The notes under the pieces are model-generated. The model was not told the DNA's origin. It did no database searches and saw nothing but the letters and a program-made list of their open reading frames with translations. The position numbers and the translations under genes are program-made. From contig JAQUNT010000196.1 of the NCBI GenBank assembly GCA_028717525.1, forward strand, positions 1 to 5,357: a stretch of DNA of 5,357 nucleotides, written 5' to 3'. This document shows, in pieces, positions 1 to 4,104 of this stretch. This DNA comes from Elusimicrobiota bacterium (lineage in GTDB: Bacteria > Elusimicrobiota > Elusimicrobia > UBA1565 > UBA9628). Position 1 is the first letter of the stretch. Every line of letters begins with the position of its first letter.

Positions 1-487
1 TGGCCACGAGCTCCAGGGCCTTGGGGCCCTGCACCGCGATCATGCCGTAGTCGTCGCTGACGTTCTTGAGCTCGACTTGGAAGCCCTGGGCCTGCTTCTG
101 CAGCCAGGCGAAGTCGTTCTCCAAAGTGGCGGCGTTGACCACCAGGAAGTACTTGTCCTTGCCGAGGTTGGAGATGATGAGGTCGTCCACGATGCCGCCG
201 TCGGGGTTGGGCAGGTGGGAGTAGATGGCCTGGCCGAGCTGGATGCGGGAGACGTCGTTGGTGTTGGTCTTCTGGAGGAACTCCAGGGCCTGAGGCCCGC
301 GGCACCAGATCTGGCCCATGTGCGAGACGTCGAAAAGGCCCGCGGCGCCGCGCACGGTCTGGTGTTCCTTTAGTATGCCTTCGTATTGGACGGGGAGCTC
401 CCAGCCGTGGAAATCGACGATTCGGCCGCCGTACTTCTTGTGGGTCTCGTAGAGCGGGGTCCGGCGCAGAGCGGTGGTGGAGTTCAT
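1..487 (-). CDS. gcvT: Aminomethyltransferase, glycine cleavage system T protein (N-terminal 162 residues; 3' end outside window)
   Basis: The T protein takes the aminomethyl group from the lipoyl arm of the H protein and passes the methylene to tetrahydrofolate, releasing ammonia. It acts in the cytoplasm in glycine breakdown and one-carbon supply. The translated minus strand starts MNSTTALRRTPLYETHKKYG and carries GcvT hallmarks: a DFHGWELPVQY segment (residues 25-35), FDVSHMG (52-58), the GGIVDD motif (97-102) with the conserved Asp at about 101, and a NAATLENDFAWL stretch like the family's NA-x-x-x-x-x-D-W region. Full-length members have about 360 residues, so a little under half is present. 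The ATG at 487-485 is chosen because the family N-terminus begins there and a promoter-like -10 box lies just upstream. No Shine-Dalgarno sequence precedes it. Its partners gcvH and gcvP may follow beyond the left edge, but this cannot be seen. The family call is very secure. Confidence 0.96.
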   Translation of the reverse strand, partial: MNSTTALRRTPLYETHKKYGGRIVDFHGWELPVQYEGILKEHQTVRGAAGLFDVSHMGQIWCRGPQALEFLQKTNTNDVSRIQLGQAIYSHLPNPDGGIVDDLIISNLGKDKYFLVVNAATLENDFAWLQKQAQGFQVELKNVSDDYGMIAVQGPKALELVA

Positions 488-493
488 AGACAA

Positions 494-524
494 AAAATAG
501 CAAATTGCCGCGCGGCCTTGCCAA
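494..524 (-). promoter_or_regulatory. Predicted gcvT promoter with extended -10, leaderless spacing
   Basis: On the minus strand, TTGGCA (524-519, 5 of 6 to TTGACA) is followed after 19 bp by TATTTT (499-494, 4 of 6 to TATAAT). The -10 box is preceded by TG one base away (502-501), which makes an extended -10 element that could offset the long spacer. Six bases separate the -10 from the gcvT ATG, so transcription would begin at or within a base or two of the start codon. A 10-bp perfect palindrome, GCCGCGCGGC (507-516), lies in the spacer. It may be an operator or simply chance in GC-rich DNA. Prediction from sequence only. Confidence 0.55.
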
Positions 525-540
525 CGCGCGATGCGAACCC

Positions 541-569
541 TTGACTATCCATTTCCCACCTGCAATAAT
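541..569 (+). promoter_or_regulatory. Predicted sigma70-type promoter of the anchored-protein gene, leaderless spacing
   Basis: TTGACT (541-546, 5 of 6 to consensus) and AATAAT (564-569, 5 of 6) are separated by the optimal 17 bp. The region is AT-rich against a GC-rich background. Six bases lie between the -10 and the ATG at 576, placing the transcription start on the start codon itself. This decides the gene start: an in-frame ATG at 531 lies upstream of the -35 box and would not be in the transcript. The promoter is back to back with that of gcvT. Confidence 0.7.
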
Positions 570-575
570 CACAAT

Positions 576-1412
576 ATGGACCAAGAGGCTCCCCGTCGCA
601 GCAGTAAGGGCATAGCCGTGCTGGCGGTGCTGGCTGTCGCCGGTTCGGCCCTGGGCGTGATGATCTACCAGTTCTCGCAGAAGGAGAAGCCCGCGGCGGA
701 CACCTCGGGCTTCGACATCGCCAAGACCCAGGAGTCCCGCCCCGCCGACAGTTCGTCTGCGCAGCCGCCCTCGGCCGCCGCGCAGACCGACCGGACCATG
801 TTCAAAGCCGAGGACTTGGCCAAGATGAACTTCGGGACCGTAGCCAGCAGCACGGCCAAGGCCGTAGCCCAGAAGGCCGCCGACAGCTTCACCGAGGCCT
901 GCCGCAAGGTGGAGGGGCAGGTCAAGGCCATGGCCGTCTCCTACACCAAGCGCTACCCGAACCTCGCGCAATACGGGCGGGACTGGATGAAGTACGAAGA
1001 CCTCAAGCAGCTCAACGACAACTACATGCGCGACCACGATCCGGTCGCTTTCCTGCGCGGCACGTCCCGCTCCAAGAACTTCGGCAAGCTGATGGTCAAG
1101 TACGCCGGCGACCCGGGCCTGCAGTCCTTCGTCAAGGAAGGCATCATCAAGGCGCCCGCCGACGTGACCTCCTCCGCCATGAAGCTGGTCCAGGAGGACA
1201 ACGCGGTCAAGACCGTGGTCACCAATGTGGTCCAAGCCTTAGGCATTCCTCCGGCCCTGACCATGGGGATACTGGGCGGCGGCAAGGTCGACGAGAAGCA
1301 GGTCATGGGCAGTATCATGGAAAGCAACCCGACCCTGCAGGGCGCGATGCAGAACCCTGACGTCCAGAAGGCCATGCAGCAGCAGGGCGCGGCTCCCGGC
1401 AAGGGCCGCTGA
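576..1412 (+). CDS. Unknown single-pass membrane-anchored protein with [ND]P-x-[LV]-Q repeats
   Basis: This 278-residue protein is not one I recognise. The N-terminus is short and basic (RRSSKG), followed by a hydrophobic segment at about residues 12-31. It then has a Pro/Ser/Ala-rich low-complexity linker (about 35-75) and a mainly helical, charged C-terminal region. This fits a signal anchor with the bulk of the protein outside the cytoplasm. There is no lipobox. Near the C-terminus are DPGLQ (from residue 179), NPTLQ (251) and NPDVQ (260). The last two sit in Met/Gln-rich helices, and that pattern recalls STI1/DP-type helical repeats of co-chaperones; this is resemblance only. The ATG at 576 is preferred over ATG 531 because the predicted promoter lies between them. 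The gene diverges from gcvT and converges with the lipoprotein gene, so it is transcribed alone. Coding is supported by a long open frame with a sensible protein; the function is unknown. Confidence 0.85.
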   Translation: MDQEAPRRSSKGIAVLAVLAVAGSALGVMIYQFSQKEKPAADTSGFDIAKTQESRPADSSSAQPPSAAAQTDRTMFKAEDLAKMNFGTVASSTAKAVAQKAADSFTEACRKVEGQVKAMAVSYTKRYPNLAQYGRDWMKYEDLKQLNDNYMRDHDPVAFLRGTSRSKNFGKLMVKYAGDPGLQSFVKEGIIKAPADVTSSAMKLVQEDNAVKTVVTNVVQALGIPPALTMGILGGGKVDEKQVMGSIMESNPTLQGAMQNPDVQKAMQQQGAAPGKGR

Positions 1413-1422
1413 GGCGCAAGAA

Positions 1423-1452
1423 AGACCCCCCCCCGCTCGAGGGAGGGGGTCT
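1423..1452. terminator. Hairpin terminator between convergent genes, probably bidirectional
   Basis: AGACCCCC (1423-1430) pairs perfectly with GGGGGTCT (1445-1452). After one mismatch, CCC (1432-1434) pairs with GGG (1441-1443), closing a six-base loop. The hairpin starts 10 bp after the stop of the anchored-protein gene and lies 46 bp past the lipoprotein gene's stop. No T-run follows on the plus strand. On the minus strand the hairpin is followed by a pyrimidine-rich TCTTTCTTG stretch, so intrinsic termination looks better for the lipoprotein transcript. The left arm contains a run of nine C. Confidence 0.7.
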
Positions 1453-1498
1453 CAGGGCAGAACGGCGGCCCCCATGCTGCCGGCCCGCAGGCGTCCGG

Positions 1499-1711
1499 CT
1501 ACTGGTTCTTGACGCAGTACGCGCTGGAGCCGGTCCCCACTTGGTGGTAGCCGGAGGCGCAGTTGAGCCCGGTCGACGTGTTCGTATTGCAGTTCGTGTT
1601 GCTCGAGGAACCGCCCATCCCGCAGCCGCCGGACTGGGCGCACGGGTCGCTGGAGCAGCTTATGGCCCCCATCAGCATGGCGAAGAACGCGACAGCCATC
1701 AATCTCTTCAT
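1499..1711 (-). CDS. Small cysteine-rich probable lipoprotein (70 aa)
   Basis: The 70-residue product has Lys2-Arg3, a hydrophobic core (about residues 4-17) and AISC ending at Cys19, a plausible though imperfect lipobox since Leu is usual at -3. The mature part would be about 52 residues, rich in Gly, Ser, Asn and Thr. It has Cys at 19, 24, 30, 41, 51 and 66. If Cys19 is lipidated, five remain, so at least one would be unpaired. If signal peptidase I cleaves instead, disulfide pairing is open. I do not recognise a family; the CASGYH...YCV end is only loosely like a small disulfide loop. Support for a real gene comes from the signal sequence, the strong promoter and G-rich ribosome site upstream, and the terminator downstream. 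It could be an envelope structural peptide, but no function can be assigned. Confidence 0.78.
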   Translation of the reverse strand: MKRLMAVAFFAMLMGAISCSSDPCAQSGGCGMGGSSSNTNCNTNTSTGLNCASGYHQVGTGSSAYCVKNQ

Positions 1712-1716
1712 ATAAA

Positions 1717-1722
1717 TCCCCC
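1717..1722 (-). promoter_or_regulatory. G-rich ribosome binding site of the lipoprotein gene
   Basis: GGGGGA lies 5 nt before the ATG at 1711, and a second purine run, AAGGGGA, lies further upstream (1731-1725). This is the only gene in the window with a clear purine-rich site at normal distance, in contrast with the leaderless-looking starts nearby. Confidence 0.5.
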
Positions 1723-1743
1723 GGTCCCCTTCGTGGTAGTAGT

Positions 1744-1772
1744 AGTTTAAGGCTCTAAATCCCGGCTGTCAA
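1744..1772 (-). promoter_or_regulatory. Strong predicted sigma70 promoter of the lipoprotein gene
   Basis: TTGACA (1772-1767, perfect consensus) and TAAACT (1749-1744, 4 of 6) are separated by exactly 17 bp on the minus strand. Transcription should begin near 1737, giving a leader of about 26 nt that contains the G-rich ribosome site. The AT-rich tract just upstream could act as an UP element. A perfect -35 with ideal spacing suggests strong expression. Confidence 0.75.
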
Positions 1773-1782
1773 GAGGTTCCCC

Positions 1783-1803
1783 ATATTTTTATTGATTTTT
1801 TAT
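1783..1803. promoter_or_regulatory. AT-rich tract, possible shared UP element
   Basis: This stretch of about 21 bp is nearly all A/T (ATATTTTTATTGATTTTTTA) in otherwise GC-rich DNA. It lies just upstream of the lipoprotein promoter's -35 box (minus strand) and about 17 bp upstream of the ferredoxin gene's -35-like box (plus strand). Its position suits binding of the RNA polymerase alpha C-terminal domain, or a nucleoid protein, at both promoters. No direct evidence beyond composition and position. Confidence 0.4.
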
Positions 1804-1819
1804 CGAGCCTGGGGGATGG

Positions 1820-1848
1820 TTGACGCCAATCGGGCAAAGAAGTAATCT
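1820..1848 (+). promoter_or_regulatory. Weak predicted promoter of the ferredoxin-peptidase operon
   Basis: TTGACG (1820-1825, 5 of 6) is followed after 17 bp by TAATCT (1843-1848), which matches only 3 of 6 -10 positions. Transcription would begin around 1855, leaving about 6 nt before the ATG at 1861. That is too short for a normal Shine-Dalgarno sequence, although GAGA (1852-1855) is a weak candidate. The poor -10 box overlaps a palindrome, so activation or repression by a regulator is possible. Confidence 0.45.
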
Positions 1849-1855
1849 CTAGAGA
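1846..1855. promoter_or_regulatory. 10-bp perfect palindrome at the ferredoxin promoter start
   Basis: TCTCTAGAGA is a perfect inverted repeat overlapping the -10 box and predicted transcription start, ending 5 bp before the ferredoxin ATG. It has further symmetric matches outside the core (A1844/T1857 and G1842/C1859). It is well placed for a repressor operator. A chance palindrome cannot be excluded. Confidence 0.35.
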
Positions 1856-1860
1856 CTTCC

Positions 1861-2175
1861 ATGGCGCATGTCATCACTGGGATATGCCTGGGCGAGACCT
1901 ACGCCCGCTGCGCCGGAGTCTGCCCGGTCGACGCCATCCACCCGGGGACCTTGCGCGGCGAGCCGTTCATGGTCATCGATCCGGAGGCCTGCATCGACTG
2001 CGATGTCTGCGTTCCGGAGTGCCCCATCGGGGCCATCGCGACCAGCGTGGAAGCGGAGCCGGAATGGGCCAAGACCAACGCCGAGCTGGCGCCCCGCTTC
2101 CGCAAGAACCCGCCTCTGACGCCCCGGCCGGCCGACGAGCCCCCGCGCAAGCCCGGCCGCAAGCTGGTCCGGTAG
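1861..2175 (+). CDS. 7Fe ferredoxin, [3Fe-4S][4Fe-4S] type, with C-terminal extension
   Basis: This 104-residue soluble electron carrier has Cys9-x7-Cys17-x3-Cys21-Pro and Cys44-x2-Cys47-x2-Cys50-x3-Cys54-Pro. The seven cysteines match the Azotobacter FdI and Thermus 7Fe pattern. By analogy Cys9, 17 and 54 bind a 3Fe-4S cluster, and Cys21, 44, 47 and 50 bind a 4Fe-4S cluster. After the cluster domain, the EPEWAKTNAELAPRF helix matches the usual post-core segment of bacterial 7Fe ferredoxins. Residues from about 80 to 104 form a Pro/Arg/Lys-rich tail that looks disordered. The start is fixed by the family N-terminus (MAHVIT). The redox partner is not visible. The peptidase gene follows 6 nt after the TAG stop in the same frame, so the two are probably cotranscribed. 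The family is secure; the physiological role is unknown. Confidence 0.94.
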   Translation: MAHVITGICLGETYARCAGVCPVDAIHPGTLRGEPFMVIDPEACIDCDVCVPECPIGAIATSVEAEPEWAKTNAELAPRFRKNPPLTPRPADEPPRKPGRKLVR

Positions 2176-2181
2176 ACCGCC

Positions 2182-4089
2182 TTGAACCATACCTGGGTCC
2201 TGCGCACTCCGGCGGACGCCGCCGGCTGCCGCGCCGAAGGTTGCGAGGGCCTGCCCTTCGCGCAAGGCCTGTTCCGCTGCCGGCGGGCCGACGCCTCCAT
2301 CGAGTCGCCCGTGCTGGAGGCTCCCGCGCCGTTCGACGACGTGGTCGGCTCCTGGAACGCGGACCTGCCCCCGGGCTGCCGCCTCGTCTTCGAGGTCCAG
2401 GCGCGGCAGGAGGACTCCTGGTCCGCTTGGTACTCCTTGGGCGCGGCCCTGGGGCTGCCCGCCCGGCGCCTGGAACTGCGCTCTCCCGGGCCGCAGGAGG
2501 ACGCCTGCGGCCTGGTGGCGGCCGATACGCTCAAGCTCAAGGCGCCGGCCTCGGCTGTGCGCTGCCGGATCAGGCTCCTGGCCGCGCCGGGGCGGGCCCC
2601 GGTGCTGCGCCAGGCCGCGGTGACCGTCTGCGCGCCCGGGGCGCCGGAGGAGCCGCCGCCCTTCCGCCCGGGCCCTTGGGTGCGCAGGCTCAAGGTCAGG
2701 GGCCGCTCCCAGGCGGTCGAGCCCGAGGCCTACCGGCGCGACATCTGCAGCCCGACCTCCTTGGCCGCGGTCCTGGAGTACTGGGGAGTCCGCCGCGACA
2801 CGCTGGACATGGCCGAGCGGGTGCGCGACCGGACCACCGGGGACTTCGGCAACTGGACCTGCAACGCGGCCGCGGCCGGCGCCCTGGGCTGCGACGCCCA
2901 CGTGGCGCGTCTGGACGGCCTCGACGAACTGGCCGCGGAGGTCGCCTCCGGCAGGCCCGTGGTGGTCAGCCTGACCTTCGGGCCCGGGGAACTGCCCGGG
3001 GCCCCCATACCCAGGACCAAGGGACATCTCCTGGTGGTGACGGGCTTCACCCGCGGCGGAGACGTCATCGTCATGGATCCCGCCGGCCGCACGGCGCGCG
3101 ACACCGCCCGGGTCTACGGCCGCCGCCAGTTCCACCGCGCCTGGCGCGTCAACAAGCGGGGCCTCAGCTACCTCCTCAGCCCCCGGGTCCGCCGGCGCGG
3201 CCTCACCGTGTGCGTCCCGGCGGCCGACCTCTGGGAGGCGCCCCCGCCCCGGCGCCGGCCGGACCTGCTGGCCCTGGACCATCATTCCCAGCTCATCTAC
3301 GGGGAGCGGGTCTCCGTGCTGGCGGCAGACGGTGACTGGCTCAAGGTCCAGGCCGACGAACCGGCCCATCCCGGCCGCAAAGGCCGCTGGCACGGCTGCA
3401 CGGGCTGGATGAAGGCCGCGGACCTGACCGCCGCCGCGCCGGCCGGAGCGGACGCCGTGGTGCGCACGCGTCAGGCCATCCTGAAGACCGGCAGCGGCCT
3501 GCTCACCTTGTCCGTGGGCACGCGCCTGCGGCGCCTCGGCGAGGCCGAGGTCGCCACGCGGGTGCAACTCCTCGACGGCAGCGCGGCCGAGGTGGCGCGC
3601 GACGCACTGGCGGCGGCCGAAACGCGCCCGGGGCCGGAGCGCCGGACGCTGATCCTGCAGACCGCGGAGCTCTTCCTGGGCACCCGCTACTACTGGGGCG
3701 GCCGCTCGGGGGTGCAGGAGGAGCCGTCCATCGGGGTGGACTGCTCGGGCCTCGCCTGCCTGGCCTACCGGGTCTGCGGGCTCGACCTGCCTCACAACGC
3801 CAACGAGCAGCGCCTGCGCAGCCGGGCCGTGTCCCGCCGCCGCCTTCGTCCCGGAGACCTCGTCTTCATGACCGCAGGAGCCGGCTCCCGGAGAATCACG
3901 CACGTGCTGATCTACACGGGCGGAGACGGACTCATCGAAGCCCGCTGGACGGCCGGCCGGGTCCTGCGCTGCACCTTCGCCGAGCGCTTCGGCACGCCCC
4001 TGGCGCGGCTCGAATCCGGGCGGCTGGTCAAGGACATCACCTTCCCCCGCCCCCGCCTGCGGCGCATCTTCTTCGGCTCGTACTTATAA
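2182..4089 (+). CDS. Two-peptidase fusion: C39-like domain, SH3b domains and YkfC-like NlpC/P60 domain
   Basis: The protein has 635 residues. Residues about 1-150 form a beta-rich domain (FDDVVGSWNADLPPG, WSAWYSLG) as in bacterial 'C39 family' proteins. A C39-like papain fold follows with ICSPTSLAAVLEYWG (Cys189), KGHLLVVTGF (His282) and VMDPAG (Asp299). Residues about 345-415 resemble the YkfC first SH3b domain (SQLIYGERVSVL, GDWLKVQ), and about 424-480 may be a second. The C-terminal NlpC/P60 domain has FLGTRYYWGG, VDCSGLA (Cys521) and THVLIYTG (His574), with Glu586 where His is usual. YkfC-type enzymes cut peptidoglycan stem peptides after D-Glu, usually on L-Ala-D-Glu peptides in cytoplasmic recycling. 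The start is the TTG at 2182: an in-frame TAG lies just upstream and no other start precedes the conserved domain. No Shine-Dalgarno sequence or signal peptide is seen, which favours coupled translation and a cytoplasmic location. Domain calls are firm; the substrate is inferred. Confidence 0.9.
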   Translation: MNHTWVLRTPADAAGCRAEGCEGLPFAQGLFRCRRADASIESPVLEAPAPFDDVVGSWNADLPPGCRLVFEVQARQEDSWSAWYSLGAALGLPARRLELRSPGPQEDACGLVAADTLKLKAPASAVRCRIRLLAAPGRAPVLRQAAVTVCAPGAPEEPPPFRPGPWVRRLKVRGRSQAVEPEAYRRDICSPTSLAAVLEYWGVRRDTLDMAERVRDRTTGDFGNWTCNAAAAGALGCDAHVARLDGLDELAAEVASGRPVVVSLTFGPGELPGAPIPRTKGHLLVVTGFTRGGDVIVMDPAGRTARDTARVYGRRQFHRAWRVNKRGLSYLLSPRVRRRGLTVCVPAADLWEAPPPRRRPDLLALDHHSQLIYGERVSVLAADGDWLKVQADEPAHPGRKGRWHGCTGWMKAADLTAAAPAGADAVVRTRQAILKTGSGLLTLSVGTRLRRLGEAEVATRVQLLDGSAAEVARDALAAAETRPGPERRTLILQTAELFLGTRYYWGGRSGVQEEPSIGVDCSGLACLAYRVCGLDLPHNANEQRLRSRAVSRRRLRPGDLVFMTAGAGSRRITHVLIYTGGDGLIEARWTAGRVLRCTFAERFGTPLARLESGRLVKDITFPRPRLRRIFFGSYL

Positions 4090-4098
4090 TAGTAGAAT
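4085..4098 (+). promoter_or_regulatory. Two overlapping-region -10-like boxes before the amidase gene
   Basis: TATAAT (4085-4090, perfect -10 consensus) overlaps the stop codon of the peptidase gene. TAGAAT (4093-4098, 5 of 6) follows and lies exactly 6 nt before the GTG start at 4105, the same gap as for gcvT and the anchored-protein gene. No convincing -35 box is seen at 16-18 bp for either. This is the only AT-rich island in thousands of bases of GC-rich coding DNA, which suggests function. The amidase gene could therefore have its own leaderless transcript in addition to readthrough from upstream. Confidence 0.5.
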
Positions 4099-4104
4099 AG
4101 CCGC

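Noticed and set aside
77..373. 98-codon plus-strand open frame opposite gcvT
   Set aside because: gcvT on the minus strand is unmistakable, and the shadow product is Val/Gly-rich without motifs or a ribosome site.
531..575. Longer N-terminus for the anchored protein starting at ATG 531
   Set aside because: A good promoter (541-569) lies inside this extension, so the transcript would start near 576. The added residues also contribute no recognisable signal.
1456..1487. Second possible hairpin GGCAG...CTGCC downstream of the lipoprotein stop
   Set aside because: Only about five pairs around a long loop and no T-run. The hairpin at 1423-1452 is far stronger.
1736..1747. GTAGTAGTAGTTT short tandem repeat
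   Set aside because: Only three units of three bases; it overlaps the lipoprotein -10 and start region and is too short to call a repeat element.
1541..1750. 69-codon plus-strand open frame opposite the lipoprotein gene
   Set aside because: It lies antisense to a gene with its own signal peptide, promoter and ribosome site. Its Val-rich end comes from the GTAGTAGTAGT repeat in the promoter region.
1884..3335. 483-codon plus-strand open frame overlapping ferredoxin and peptidase in another frame
   Set aside because: It crosses both real genes out of frame and its product is almost only Arg, Gly, Pro and Ala. It is a composition shadow.
1849..3903. 684-codon open frame on the minus strand opposite the ferredoxin and peptidase genes
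   Set aside because: The opposite strand encodes two clearly recognisable families across the same span. The antisense product is Arg/Gly/Ala/Pro-rich without motifs, as expected for a mirror frame in GC-rich DNA.
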